Assembly: GCF_028389875.1 (NCBI RefSeq)
Contig: NC_084671.1
Location: 24,831,083 to 24,895,082, forward strand
From: Rhea pennata
Lineage: Eukaryota > Chordata > Aves > Rheiformes > Rheidae
Direction: 5' to 3'
DNA: 64,000 nucleotides
The notes under the pieces were generated by a model that ran no database searches, was not told the DNA's origin, and was given only the letters and a program-made list of their open reading frames with translations. Position 1 is the stretch's first letter. Every line of letters starts with the position of its first letter. The position numbers and the translations under genes are program-made. This document shows positions 25,301 to 37,630 of this stretch, piece by piece.

Positions 25301-28300
25301 ATTACTGAAACAAATCTAAATACTATAGCCTTTAAAAATGTTTTTTCTGTGTTTCACTTCCCCTTTGCCCCTAAATTACTATTGTGCAACTTTCCCTTTT
25401 GGGACAGAGCAAGTTAAAATGTCTTCCTGATGTCAGATGCAAAAAAGACCCAAAATGGAAATTCACAGCATCACTTCTGACCCATCTATTCTGTACGTCC
25501 CTATTTGCACCACAAAACCAGTATGAAATACTGATGCGCTGAAATCACAGTGCAGGATAAAGCATTATAACCTAACGGTTCTGCCTAGAACCATTTTCTT
25601 ATTCTTGAATAATCACCCAGAAACCAATCTTGCTCACATCGCGGGCAAAAGCCCCACAGACCCCTGTGGTCCAGGGCGATCAGCATATTTGGGACCCTCA
25701 GCTGGGGCTACCTGTGCAAAGGAAGTTAATGACAGTAGTTGAGATGCCCTGCTAGACACACACAACAAGTTCTTTAGGGGGACTCGGTGAAAAAGGCACG
25801 TCCATGTTTTTTTGAATCAATGATAATTACAAGGAAAACAAAGGTCACTAGAACCTCTGAAGGCCGCCCTCAACATGCATGAACACTAGCCAGACGCTTG
25901 CTGTCAGGCTGCTCAGAGATTTGCTGGTGGTCAGTCCTATCCTGCCGTACCTCCCAGCATGTGGCGGCATGCCCCCACGCTCTGGGGAGGCCAAGCTCCC
26001 ACATCTCAGCATCTTGTTCTCCACTACCCTTGCCAGGCCTCAGACACGCTCAGAGTTTGGATGGCAGAAGCATGAACGCAGACACTGTTTGGAGCCACTT
26101 GTACTCCAAAACCAGACTCCCTTTTGCTTGATCCAAGCTAACCTGTCAGTTGAGGCAAGGCAAACACATCTGAAGCCTGGCAGCCTTGTCCGCACTTTGT
26201 AACTCCATGGTTGATAGCTCTTTGTGCTCTCCAGGAGGGAAGAGGAATGGTAGAACTCCCCTTACTTTTAGGGGGGTGGCTTGAAACAATTCAAATTGAT
26301 CAGTCTCAGGTCTTCTGAGTCCTTCAAAGGGGAAAAGGAGCAAGAGGGATGCAGAAGGAGAGAAAGCAATGGGAGAAGGAAATTTTCATTCTGGAGAGTC
26401 TGCAGAATCTGGGAGACATCTGTCCTCACACTGCAAATTTTTGTCTCTCCTGGCTCCCTGCTGTGCTGCGCACAACTCATCAGGACCCCCCGCAGAACTG
26501 CTCAGGTCTTCTGTGATTTAGTCACAGAAGTAACTGCTCTGTGCTTACATGCTTTTTGTGTCCACAGTTCCTGCGCATGGTAGATGCTTGTGCCAGTTTT
26601 CTCACTGAAGCCCTCCAACCGGAGAACTGCGTTGGCATCCTGAGGCTGGCTGATGCCCACTCCCTGCATAGCCTGAAACAGCAAGTGCAGAACTACATTA
26701 TCCAGAACTTTACCCAAGTCCTGAATTACGAGGAATTCCTGGAGCTTCCAGCCGACATTCTCTGCAGCACACTGAAGAGCGATGACCTCTATGTCACCGA
26801 GGAGGCACAGGTTTTTGAAACTGTAATGAACTGGGTACGTTACAAGGAGTCAGAAAGGTTTCCTCTCCTGCCACATGTGTTGGAGAATGTCCGGCTGCCT
26901 CTCTTGGACCCTTGGTATTTTGTAGAGACCGTTGAAGCTGATCAGCTCATTAGACAGTGTCCAGATGTCTTTCCTTTGCTCCAGGAAGCAAGAATGTATC
27001 ATCTGTCAGGCAATGAGGTGAGTGAAAAAAGAAAGTATTTGGCAAACAGGAGGACAGTGGTGATGCCGCTCCTTCTAAAAACGGTGTATTTCTGCTCAAA
27101 AATCCCATGGGGAGGAGTGGTACTGTGAGGCAGAAAACCAGGTATTCACACTTAAGTTTCATGAACTGGTACTACTGAAAAACAAGGTGGGCTTTATCAG
27201 TCATCCTGATGATTTATAAAGCTTCCAGGCAGTTTGTTTTAATATCAAAGCATACAGCTTCCTGTTTATGGACATCTATCATGAACCTTCACACACACAC
27301 TTGAGCAGCTAAACAAACACTGCTCACTATGCAGCAGCTAAACACCAGACGACTTCCCTAGTAGAAAGGCAAAGCAAATGGTACTACTATTACCCCTCAT
27401 CCTCTTAGTTAATATTTTGAGCCCAAGAAAGGAAGAATAATTACCATACTAAACCCTGCCATGATCTGTAATGACACTCTATTAAATCTGAAGATTTAGC
27501 ATCTCCATCTGCTACTTAAGGGGGGAAATCTTTCAGAAAAGGGAGAACTTGCTGTGAAGAAGGCAGTCTCTTCTCAGAGAAGAGGTCTGTCTATCTTCCT
27601 CATTTACACAGGTCCCAGCACCCAAAGAGACAGGCTCATCCTGACATTGGTCAAGTTCTATCTTGCTTGCTCAAGGAAGGCTGTGATAGATCTCCAGTTC
27701 CCTAATTGCCCATCCTCTACGGAAAGTTAGGTACCAGTTGCATCTCCTGGCCTGACATGTGGGATAGAGGTGAGATTTCACAACGAACAGGAGCAAGGTT
27801 ACATGAATGTGTGAGGAAATATGTCAGAGAGCTGACAGTCTGAGAGAGTCAGAGGAAGGCAGGAGGCCATCAGCAGGGTTCATTGCTAACAGTGAATGTG
27901 AGTCGTGGGAGGGGTAGAAGCCCAAGGGCTCCTTGTGCCAGTGAACTGCATAGGACAGGCCACAACGGCCTGGGGCAGCGCAGGCCCATCTTCTGGGGGT
28001 AACTCACCGTACCTGGAGGCTGTGGTTGTTCTGCAGCATCAGGGCCCGGCTGCAGACAGCAGTGCTGTAGGGTGTGTGCGCGCTACAGGAAGGGAGTGTT
28101 GCTCGGGGTCAAACACCCAATCCGCTCGGCTTTCAAGGGGCAGAACGTCAGAGGCAGCCCTGCCGGCTATCTGGCCCCGTGCTAATGCCTAGTAATGGCA
28201 ACAGGTGGGTTAAAACAGATTTCTAAAATCCAGCAAGTTTCCAGATGTTACTTAACAATTCACTAAACAAATGGAAAACAGAAGATTTTCTAATGTCTGC

Positions 28301-31300
28301 ATAAATATCCCTTTTAAATATAGGCAATTTATGTCCATTTATAGAAACACACTAAAAGAAGTTTAAAACTGTAAGCAAGCTGTCTGCTGCAATAGCATTT
28401 AATCTGTCCTCCATAGACCTTGTGGGTCCATGGGCTGCTTCTCTGAGAGGTGCAGAAGACACCAATACAATTTTATTCTCACTAGATGCAAGATGAAGAA
28501 GGGTGCACATGTCCCCCAGCAGACTTTGAGGGGCTGCAAACAGACAAACGCCCTGTGACATGGAGAACTAGAGAAACAAATTCCTGGATCCCCAGTGCTC
28601 CCTGTACTTTTTTGCACTGCATTTATTCCAGTGTGAATAAGTGGGGGGATAAAGAGGGTTTTTCGTCCCTGTCCTTCAGCATAGAGCCAGCATACCTGGG
28701 GACACTAATACACTCTATATTAGCAATATTTTTTACTTGCTTGCAAACCCTTCCTCCAAGCAAAACAGACATTTCCCAGCACCTCCTGTGCATTCTTTGC
28801 TCCTGGTGAACATTTACCCAGGAAACGACTTTTTCCAGTGTCCCTGAGACAAAGGTCTGGCTAATGAGCTAAGCCAACAGGCACCAAATGAAAAGTAGCC
28901 ATATTTCAGACTGGTGCTGGTTTTAAGTGGATCTATTAATTTTGCCTTAAACTTACAACTGATAAACAAACAAACAAATAAATAAAACTCCCACAGTAGA
29001 GAATTACTATTGCTTTGATGCTTTAACAATTACCTTCAGCACAAATAATCTGAGGCTGCTTACTTTCTCTTAGCACTGACTACAATCTTGCTCCCTTCGA
29101 CCCCGTGGCGCTCCTACCTTCCCCTTGTTCTGTCAGTCCCAATGAAACCTGTCCCCTTCAGCTGCCTCACATGCACCCAGCCTTGTCACTAATGCTCACC
29201 TTAATGGCACGGTGCCACCCTGGGAGTTTCCAAGAGGCTAGGGTGTGAAAGGATCCTTGTGGGTTAGCAAAAGTGAGCGAGTCTGGTGTTGGAGAAATCC
29301 TGCTGAAGCAAAGATAGAGCAATCTCTACTGCAGTGCTTCTAGGATGCTTTCCAGGCTTTCAACTTAGCATTTGATAATTCGTTCAGTTGACTGTAGGCC
29401 AGCTGTGATTTACAAAACAGCTAATCAGAAAACAGGTCACCAGACCTTTCTGTAACTATAGGTGTAAGTGCCCTGTGTACTCACTCTGTCTTGCTTGCAT
29501 TTAGATTATTACAGAGCGAACCAAGCCCAGGATGCACGAGTTCCAGTCTGAGGTGTTTATGATCATAGGGGGCTGTACAAAAGATGAGAAGTTTGTAGCA
29601 GAAGTGACTTGCCTGGATCCTTTGAGGCGAAGCCGCCTGGAAGTAGCAAAATTACCGATCACAGAACAGGAGACAGAGAACGAGAATAAAAAATGGGTGG
29701 AGTTTGCATGCATTACGCTAAAAAATGAAGTCTACATATCAGGTAAGGAGTAAGACACTGAGAGTGGAAAAGGGGAACAGGGTTCTCACAAATAGTCCAG
29801 CTTTTATCAAGATCATAGTCAAAGCAGCTTTAGAAGAACTTAGTATTACAGGTACAAGCTTTGGGTTTGAACAGGCTCAAGAGAAGTGCTGGATGTGAGG
29901 ACCTTGCTTGGCTCTAGCTAGAGTTTTAGCACAAGATTCCTTTTCAAGCAACTATTAATTTATATGCAAAGCTACTGGTGTGCAGCACCTTAAGCACGCG
30001 GTGACCATTATTATGGAAAGGCCCCCACAAATTGCTTAGCAAACATAAAATGAAGAATAATGCTCCAGCATCTTCCTGTAATAACGTTGTTCACAGCTCC
30101 ATATGTACGAGCAAGGATCTATCAGAATCTGATTCATTCTGCAGGAATCAGTCACCAATCTGCAGGGAACTGACTCTGCTGTTTTGCTGCTAACTGAAAA
30201 CTGCATTTTCAGGAGCACTTCTGCAGCGCATCAGATAAGACACTAGAAGTGCCCATTTGCTAAAGGCAATATTAACTGTCAGAGCCAGATGAGACAGGAC
30301 ACACAGCACAAGTGTGAATGTACCTTCTGCAGGCTCTCATCCTGAGAGCTCCAGAAAACAAATTTAACTTCCCACATAAATATAGCTGAGGTCCATGTGA
30401 GGTTTAATCCTGGAGCTATAACATTTTCACTTAGACAATCAGAAAGGTTAAACTCAAGTTAGTTAGTCATTACAGTTTGACAGCTGGTTTTGATGATTTG
30501 TCAAAAATCTGGTGATATCATTCTGCTTTCCAGAAGAAAAGCGACAGCATGTTGTAACTACTGCCACATTATCAGACCAAGACACAGAGCAGTGCCTCCA
30601 TGGGTAGGAGACCTCTGCTTGCAAAGTCATCCACCAGATTCTCTGCTCGCTTAAAACAGGAGAGTAGAAAGGACATGGAGAAGGAGAAGTGAAAATGCTC
30701 TGCTTAATACAAATACTGGTCCATTGCCTTCACTAAAATATCTTTCATTGCATTCTCCCTTTTGGGACTCTACGGATTTTTATTACCTCATTCCAAATTA
30801 ATGATTATTATGTCTTTATCCTGGCATAAGAATTAGATTACTCCTCCTCTAGTTACAAATAAATGAGGTTTTTTTCAGTCCACCCTGGGGTGTTTCTCTA
30901 GAGGCTGACTCTCCATTAAAGGTTATAGGGAGGAAGCTCAGTCAGACATCCTGACTAGGGAACATTCCTCACACCTTCACACCCTTCAGCTGAGAGGCCT
31001 CTTGCTTTTAATCATTTACCATTTCCTCTTCCTCAAGGTCACAGGCTTTTTGCTTCCTCTTGCTCCTGATGTTTTTTTGCTTCCTCTTACTCCTGACATC
31101 TTTTCCAGTGTCTCTTCTCCCTTTTCTTTAACGCTCTATGCAGGATACCTCCAGGCTAGACTAACACATCCCCTACTGTGGTGAGTATAAGCTGGCTTTT
31201 GTCTTGCTGCCAGTCTAACACATCCCCTTCCTTCGTTCCCTGCAGCATTTCAGACCTGTAGCTTCCTCCCTCTAATTCCCTATGCCTTCTTCCTATCTGC

Positions 31301-34300
31301 TTTTTGCCATTTCTCCTCAAATAAAGAGTTAAATGGGCCAAAATCATTAGCAGTTTCCTCCTGGCCCCTCAAGTTATTAGTGGCTCATTCCCGATGAACC
31401 ATCTGCCCCCTCCTGCATGTCCTTCTACTCTGTTTTCTTTCTTTTAGCTTCTGTGACTTGGTTCTTTTCTATCTTGACGTGCATCTTTCCTAACTTGACC
31501 TCCTTCCTTCAGCCTCTCCCTTCCCACATGCTCATTTCCCTCAGCATCTTGTTACAGTTCAGAGTCTTCCTTGCTCTTTTAGCACCCAGGCAATGAGCAA
31601 GTCCTTTACATAGCTATATTACTATTTTAGATCGCCATTTCCCCAAACATTTTAAATGCTTTGATGATATGGACTGAAACACTCCATGTGTAACTACAAA
31701 TGACAAATTATCACTCATCCTTCTGTTACTGTTACTAATGTAATTACAATTTGTCCTCAAATTAGAAAAAAAGTGGTCTAGAAAAAGAACAGAAACAAAA
31801 TAAACCTCCAGTTCACTCTAAAATCTCTCCTGCCACCGAGTGTGAGGATAATTCACTTGCCTGGTCCCGCTCATACTCCAAAAAGAGCTTTCATCCTGCA
31901 CAGGAAAGAACAAGCTAATGTAAAGGGGATGTTTCCAAGAGAGAGCGTGGGGACACCTGCAGTCTCTCAGCCCCATTGTAAACATGAATGCTGCATTCAG
32001 GCCCCTCAGCCACTTCAGCTATTTGAGAGCAAATAAAATTCAACACATACATGTGAAAAATACTTAGACAAAAGCATTACAAACGACTCTTTCTAGCATG
32101 CTAATTATCTTCCATTCAATGCGCTATTTGGCCCAGAGATGAGCGCCATCAGTCTGCAGCGATCTGGCTGCAGTACAGAATACCAATGACGGCAGGCACT
32201 TCCTCAAGGGAATATGAATTCTCTTTTCAGTACATTCACCTCTGAAGTGATTGTTTAATCAGATCACAGATGCTAGAGCAAGCTACTCAGTCCGTGCATT
32301 GGGTTTCATGCTTAACTAGTTCAGTGCGTATTCCAGTTACACCAGAAATTACATGCAAGTAAAGTATTGGTTAAAACATTGCTCTCCACTTCTGAGCGAG
32401 GAAAGATTCATTTGCAAATTAGGTCTAGAATGAACTCACAGGATCCAATCTGATCTTCAAAATGCACATATTAATATAAAGCAATTCCAAGTCAGCAGAG
32501 AAGGAGAGTATAGAGATATAAAAATGAGATTCCAGCCATATGGTGGCAAAGTTGAATAGTAAAATTTCTAACATATCAGTGCAGGTCCATAATTAATAGT
32601 TCAGAGATCTATCTTCTATTTTTTGCTGTGTAATTCACTCAGCTAGCTGACTGGATCTACCCTGTGTGAACTGGCTCACCTGTTTTTAACAGGATCTCCC
32701 CTATACAGATCTTTCTCCAGGCATTTTGGCACTAAGCACTGCAGCATCCTTGACTATCTTACTTAAATTGCCCTTGTTTATTGGTCAGTTCCCAGCCTTC
32801 CGCAATGCCCCACTGCTACACAAAAATCTCCTGCACACCACCGTGCTGTGTGTGGTTGGCTGCTTACTGAGAATTAAAATGCAAGTGCCAATGAAAAAGC
32901 TGTGGTCTGGTAAAGTGTGGAACAGTGACTTAGGTTTCTTGAAGATTTGGCCTGTAAAAATTGTTCAGAGTTTCCTTCTCTTTCCAACACAGAACACTAG
33001 GAAGTCAATAAAGGCAGAGTTCTCCTTCTTCTGTAACAGGGCCGGCCCACTGTGGTACGTAATTAAGAAGTTAATAGCACAGACAAATTATTTCTCTTCT
33101 GTTCTGAGGGAAACATTAAAATTTAAACATACTGGAGCACATACAAGCTATGCTGTCATATTTACATGTGTCATGCACATTACAGGTGGCAAAGAAACAC
33201 AGAATGATGTCTGGAAGTACAACGCCTCCATCAACAAATGGATACAAATTGAATATCTAAATATCGGGCGATGGAGGCACAAAATGGCTGTGCTGGGTGG
33301 CAAAGTATATGTCATTGGAGGTTTTGATGGCCTGCAGAGAATCAACAGCATGGAAGCATACGATCCCTTTCATAACTGCTGGTCAGAGGTAAAATACTGT
33401 ATCACATAACATTTTACTTGTCAGAAAATGTTAGAGCATTAATTCATGACATTTCATGTGACAAGATATAGTACAGTGCTTTTAAAGTATTTCTGATTTG
33501 CAAACACTCTAAGTATTTTTTTTTCTCTCGAGATCTGGATCCTGCAGAAAGTAAAAAGCCCAAGATCTCCTGCCAAATTATGCGAGAAGTCTAATGCCTG
33601 AGTTTCTCAGTTAGCTTTTAAAGACCTCTAGTTAGCAGTCCATAAATCACTGAGTAAAAACACAGCTTTTACTGTGAACCACAGCATAGGCTGAAACTGC
33701 TACTCTAATATATAAGGTATATATCAACCTGTGAATTATATATGCTATGAGTTACATATCTAGGTTGAAAGTGCAGGTTTCAAGGTAAACAGGTTGGAAA
33801 AAAAAGGCAGTTCTACTAACTATGCTTCAAATGGTGAGAGTATTACACAGCCAATAATCCTTAAAATTAACGGGAATAACCAGTCAGGCAACATAATGGC
33901 AGATTCAGACCCTAGTTTTTGATACTAAGGAACACAGAGGAATCTGCAGAGGAATCTAACAGTAATAGCTGAAGATGAAAGATAAACACGAACAAGTTTC
34001 TCTCTCTCTCTCTCTCTTTTTTTTTTTTTTTTCCTGTACATAAGTGAAAAATGGAGATTTGGGGCATTTCTGGCATTTCCTAGCTCTTGAATTGTTGACA
34101 GTGTAATTGTAATGACAGCACTTGAACACAGTGTACTTTTGTTAAGGGATTCACAGTCTTAAGAAAAGAGCTGAAACATACCTCTCCCTAACCCCTACAT
34201 ATCTCATCTCGTGGACCTACTGATCCATCTTAACAGGGACTTCTGACTTAAAATTCAGCAGGCTTCTACCCCATAGGCATAAACGTAGACTACCTGAAAT

Positions 34301-36927
34301 CAAAACAACCTCTTGCTGGTTACTAGTGATTTTTTATGGTTGCACAGGCTGCTCCTCTCATGGTCAACGTAAGCTCCTTTGCAGCAGCGAGTTACAAGAA
34401 GAAACTCTACGTGATTGGGGGAGGACCCAATGGGAAGCTGGCAACGGACAAGACACAGTGTTACGACCCTGCTACCAACACGTGGAGCCTGAAAGCTGCC
34501 ATGCCGGTGGAGGCCAAATGCATCAATGCTGCAAGTTTCCGTGACCACATTTATGTTGTGGGTAGGTGAAGCATTAATGCTCCTTCTCGCCTAGCCATAG
34601 CAGGGTTTGTGTCTGTGTGTTTGGTTTTACCTACAGCTCACGGAGCATAGTCAAATGGTTAGATGGCTTGTCCCACCAAGCCTAGCGAGGGAATCCAGCA
34701 CATTCACAAACCAGTGGAGAGTCACCAAGTCGAGATCTAAGCCCCTGTTAGCAGAGCAGGTGTCTTCCAAGACCCAGAGACAGCTGAGAGCCACCCAGTA
34801 AACAGAGCAAGGGCATGAGCTCAGGGCTACCTCGCATCCCCTGTCCTCTCCAGCGGCATTAGGCAGCACACTGCATGCAGGGTTTATGTAGGGATATAAG
34901 CAACAGGAGCAGTTCATGGGAGCAGAGCCAGAGATACCCAGAGACCCAAACCTCTTCACTAATTGTGCTTGGGGTTAATTCAGTCAATTGTCAGAACAGG
35001 AGTGAAGGATGCAAGAACAGGAGGCTAACATTGGTCAGCCGAGCTGGGGAAGGAGGAGGGAACCTGCAAGCACACCTCCAGATGGTGCTGGGAGAAAGAA
35101 AAGGGTGGAAAAAGGGACACTTATTTCAAAAACAGGAGCACAGAGAAGCTCCCTCTCCCAGCCTAGGTGCAGAAAGTTTCTCACTTGCAGGATAATCAAC
35201 AGGGTGCTGAGCGCTGGCATACAGCCAGGATATCACCAAGCAGTAAATGGCATTCTGCTGTGAGAGGTATAGTGTGGCAGCGGGGAGTGGGTGTGCATAT
35301 GCAGGTACCTTATGTGTGGATATGTATACCTTGTGCTGGTACTCAGCACAGGGATTGACTTCAGCCTCTTTGTACAGAATGAGAGATCGAAAGAGAAGGC
35401 ATGACTTATGGGTTAGCTGACACAACTCTCAGATAAGATTTGACGTAATACTCCAGGTACATTCATTCAGCATCTTTCAGACAGGAATATCCACAAGTAA
35501 ACCTATGGTTTCCCTACTTGAGAAACAAATTAGTTCGTTTTGGATGGAAATCAGCCCCATGCAAGACCACGTGGTCAGTTCATCCAAAGCAATCAAATTA
35601 CCCAGACTGATGGATTACCAACTGCCAGCTGAATCATTGTAGCTAGCAACATGGGTGTTTTTTGCCTGCTCTAGTTCATTTGTTTGTTTAAATCACTCCT
35701 AGTGGCTTAATCATCCATCAAGTTCTGGACTAGTCAAAAACTACATTTATTATAACTAAAATAAATAAATGCTCACTTTGCCAAGAAGTAGAATCCCAGA
35801 CATTGCAACTCTTCAGTAAGACTATGGCTTTTACATTTCCTTGGCCCTATTCTATACAGCTGCTGCAGAAGATACACTCAGTCCCTCCAAATTTCAGAAT
35901 AGGAACCATTTAGCTATTGGTACTCTAAGGAGAAAATATATTTCCAGAGCCTTTCCAGGGTACCAAGGTATTGACCATTCCCCCCCCCCCCAAAAAAAAA
36001 AAAAAAAAAAAAAGAAAAGAAAAAAAGGTAAAGGGTGCACAAAAAGAGTTTTTAAAATGGCTGTGGATATGGGAAACATGGAGAAATTGAAGATCACTGT
36101 CTGCTTCGGTCACCCTAAGAAGATTATGATGTCAGTTTGATGAACTCCTAAGTGAGGAAGGAGACTTAACTGCCAAATCCAGGCAGAGGAAGGTTTAACG
36201 GGGAGGTAGACAATGAAGTTAGAGGAGTCAGTGTAGAAATCACTCACTTTTAATAGTGACAGCTTTCCAAATCTACTTTTTCATGATCTGAGGTCTTCTA
36301 AACAAGATTATGTTTTTATGAAGTTGTGTCCTTAGCTTAACTGGCAGGTAGGAGACAGGTTCATTGCTGGGTGCACTGCAGTCACACTGCATGATCACAG
36401 CAGTTTGTTCTGGCCTTAAACTTCCCAGCCTTACAAACAGTAAGTGGCGTTCTGTGGATCTGACTTTCAAAACAATAAAGTGTCCTTGTTTCCTTGTTTC
36501 CTCTCAGCTTTAGGGCACAAATCGTTCTTAAAAATGTCAGGAATGGAGCCTCCTTGGAATGACTTGTCTAGTTAAAATCTCTTACAGGAACGGCCAGTGC
36601 AAACTGATATTTGTTTTGTCTGCAGGTGGGGCAATGAAAGCACTCTACTCTTACAGTCCCCATGAAGATACCTGGTGCCTCGTGACTCAGTTCACCCACG
36701 AGAGAGCCAGCTGTGGGATCTCCCCATGCAACAACAAGCTGTTTATCACTGGGGGCCGAGATGAAAAGAATGAAGTTATTGCAACAGTGCTGTGCTGGGA
36801 CCCTGAAACTCAGAAGCTGACAGAAGAGTGCGTCCTGCCTCGGGGGGTGTCTCACCATGGGAGTGTTACCCTCAGGAAGTCGTACACACACATCCGCAGG
36901 ATTGTGCCTGGGGCAGTTTCTGTCTGA
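16100..36927 (+). CDS. KLHL6: Kelch-like protein 6, complete, seven coding exons
   Basis: KLHL6 is a substrate adaptor for CUL3 ubiquitin ligases, expressed mainly in B lymphocytes and needed for germinal-centre responses; roquin-2 is a reported target. The seven exons (260, 166, 450, 238, 203, 214 and 302 bases) join at consensus GT-AG sites into 610 codons plus stop. The BTB fold spans about residues 50-155 with the [16 protein letters not shown] signature at 75-90, BACK about 160-265, and six kelch blades have their GG pairs at 314, 372, 416, 463, 511 and 553. The C-terminus [11 protein letters not shown] matches human as I recall it. Leu54 aligns with human Leu65, which is recurrently mutated in lymphoma. 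Human KLHL6 (621 residues) starts 11 residues earlier; that start is missing here. Identity is very secure. Confidence 0.97.
16360..21379 (+). other. KLHL6 intron 1
   Basis: A 5.0-kb intron between GTAAGG and TCTGTCCAG. It holds no recognisable gene. A short MIR-like relic lies near 19176-19233 on the minus strand. The interval 17.8-18.2 kb is moderately CpG-rich but too diffuse to call an island. Confidence 0.8.
19176..19233 (-). repeat. MIR-like (CORE-SINE) relic
   Basis: The order of words ACAGATCAGGAGACAG, GAAGGCACTTGGACAAGATC, CGCAGATAGC tracks the reverse complement of the MIR segment that reads as a control of cell-tRNA-derived SINEs (ACAGATGAGGAAACTGAGGC, then AAGTGACTTGCCCAAGGTC). 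Divergence is high, so this is an old copy. Confidence 0.4.
21380..21545 (+). CDS. KLHL6: KLHL6 coding exon 2
   Basis: This completes Arg87 and encodes residues 88-142, the second half of the BTB fold ([13 protein letters not shown] onward, ending LEAASLFQ). BTB is the dimerisation and CUL3-binding domain. The acceptor TCTGTCCAG and donor CAG|GTACAA are consensus, and the exon ends on a codon boundary. Confidence 0.95.
21546..26567 (+). other. KLHL6 intron 2
   Basis: A 5.0-kb intron. It contains a MIR-like relic (24783-24967), a possible old LINE tail near 21724-21775, and a moderately GC-rich interval at 23.1-24.0 kb. No other gene was recognised. Confidence 0.8.
24783..24967 (+). repeat. 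MIR-like (CORE-SINE) relic
   Basis: The segment reads in the order expected of the MIR plus strand: GTTCCCAGGCTAGCAAATGACTTG, then GTGATCTTGACAAATC, CTTTTTGCATCTCATTG, an unstable middle, and TTGGCAAAGTGCTTTCAGAT at the end. Each piece matches only loosely, which points to an ancient insertion that predates birds. Confidence 0.5.
26568..27017 (+). CDS. KLHL6: KLHL6 coding exon 3
   Basis: The largest coding exon, encoding residues 143-292 in phase 0 at both ends. It carries the last BTB helices ([12 protein letters not shown]) and the whole BACK domain, ending at the linker YHLSGNE before the first kelch blade. BACK orients the propeller relative to CUL3. The acceptor is TCCACAG and the donor GAG|GTGAGT, a perfect consensus. 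Confidence 0.96.
27018..29504 (+). other. KLHL6 intron 3
   Basis: A 2.5-kb intron with no recognised gene. An AAAC/AAAT microsatellite lies at 28963-28987. The exon 3 frame stays open for about 110 bases past the donor, so intron retention would add about 36 residues before a stop. Confidence 0.8.
28963..28987. repeat. (AAAC)n/(AAAT)n microsatellite
   Basis: Four-base repeats change from AAAC to AAAT within about 25 bases. Confidence 0.75.
29505..29742 (+). CDS. KLHL6: KLHL6 coding exon 4
   Basis: This encodes residues 293-371 plus the first base of codon 372. It starts [17 protein letters not shown] and holds the first kelch blade ([15 protein letters not shown] at 314-315) and most of the second, ending VYIS before the GG pair that is split over the junction. 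The long insert rich in E, N and K before [10 protein letters not shown] is a KLHL6 feature. The donor CAG|GTAAGG is strong. Confidence 0.96.
29743..33185 (+). other. KLHL6 intron 4
   Basis: A 3.4-kb intron. A pyrimidine-rich stretch at 31.0-31.6 kb contains a 27-base imperfect duplication (about 31047-31105). The last 460 bases are open in the frame of exon 5, beginning with an ATG at 32726. Confidence 0.8.
33186..33388 (+). CDS. KLHL6: KLHL6 coding exon 5
   Basis: This encodes residues 372 (part) to 439, starting [13 protein letters not shown] and ending DPFHNCWSE. It spans the end of one blade and the complete next one ([11 protein letters not shown] at 416-417; closing W at 437). The acceptor ATTACAG and donor GAG|GTAAAA are acceptable, the donor being weaker than the others in the gene. 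Confidence 0.95.
33389..34347 (+). other. KLHL6 intron 5
   Basis: The shortest intron, 959 bases. It contains a (TC)n tract running into poly(T) at 33999-34032. No gene was recognised. Confidence 0.85.
33999..34032. repeat. (TC)n plus poly(T)
   Basis: About nine TC units followed by sixteen T, about 315 bases before the exon 6 acceptor. Length variation here is expected. Confidence 0.9.
34348..34561 (+). CDS. KLHL6: KLHL6 coding exon 6
   Basis: This encodes residues 440-510 plus the first base of codon 511: [13 protein letters not shown], then the blade with [11 protein letters not shown] (GGG at 463-465) and the start of the next (HIYVVG). Junctions are GCACAG before the exon and GTAGGT after it, and the phase matches exon 7. 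Confidence 0.95.
34562..36625 (+). other. KLHL6 intron 6
   Basis: A 2.1-kb intron with a C-run and A-run junction at 35980-36026. No gene was recognised. Confidence 0.8.
35980..36026. repeat. C12-A22 homopolymer junction
   Basis: Twelve C are followed directly by twenty-two A and then an A/G tail. Such junctions are hard to sequence, so the exact lengths are uncertain. Confidence 0.85.
36626..36927 (+). CDS. KLHL6: KLHL6 coding exon 7 (terminal)
   Basis: This encodes residues 511 (part) to 610 and the TGA stop. It finishes one blade (GG at 511-512, closing DTWCLV), contains the last ([15 protein letters not shown] at 553-554) and ends with the conserved tail [17 protein letters not shown] that closes the propeller. 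The acceptor GTCTGCAG has a good pyrimidine tract. Confidence 0.96.
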
Positions 36928-37630
36928 CTAGAGAAAAACAGCGACGAAATATAATACCTCAGTGCCCCTGTGGCACGGACTGCAACGATGACGTTTTCTA
37001 CAGGCAGGTAGCAATGGAAATACTGTCTCGAGGGTCCTCTGCAGAGTATCTGTATATATGCTCAGCCCTTGCATTCCCTCTGTACAGTATATCCTTAAAT
37101 TATCTTAATCCCTTCCTTCTACAGAAAAACAAATGGACCAGCTGTAGCTTACTCTTGCCAGTGCAACACCTCCAATCAGATAAAGAAATGCGTTGTGTGA
37201 AATTCACTTCCCAACTAGTTCTGCCTTGCAATATGCTTGACCTGGCCCAGCCTGGCCCTGAAGTTTGCTCGCCTATTTATTGTGATTTGTTGGATTTGCA
37301 GCACCTACTAGTGAAAAAGAGAGATGCTTTTTTGGAAGGAAAAAGATTTAACTATGGTGAAGTGTAACATCGTTTCCTCCAAAGCTGCGCTTTTTTTTCC
37401 AATGGTTGGTGCATTAGTTAAAGTTAAAACCGTTGTGTTTGTTTGTTTTAAAACAGTTGTTAGTTCTTCAGCTCTGTGTGACCAGAAAGCCCAGTTTGCA
37501 AACCTTGCCATCATTCCCAAGAGAGAGACTGAACTGGCTGCAGATGTGGACAGATGCTAATCTCATTCGACTGGACAGTGATTCTAGCTGTTTGCTAATA
37601 AAGAAGGACAAAATCTATTTTCCCTTTGGT
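36928..37630 (+). other. KLHL6 3' UTR (proximal end)
   Basis: Non-coding sequence after the stop, running to the first AATAAA and about 25 bases beyond. The distal alternative would extend it to about 38010. Antisense and alternative-frame open stretches across it have no recognisable similarity and are treated as chance. Confidence 0.65.
37597..37602 (+). terminator. Proximal polyadenylation signal of KLHL6
   Basis: AATAAA lies 670 bases after the stop codon and is followed within 30 bases by a T/G-rich stretch, as expected of a cleavage region. Confidence 0.6.

Noticed and set aside
36828-37367. 179-codon frame overlapping the end of KLHL6 in another frame
   Set aside because: It starts inside the last KLHL6 exon and runs into the 3' UTR. 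Coding constraint on KLHL6 explains the open first part.
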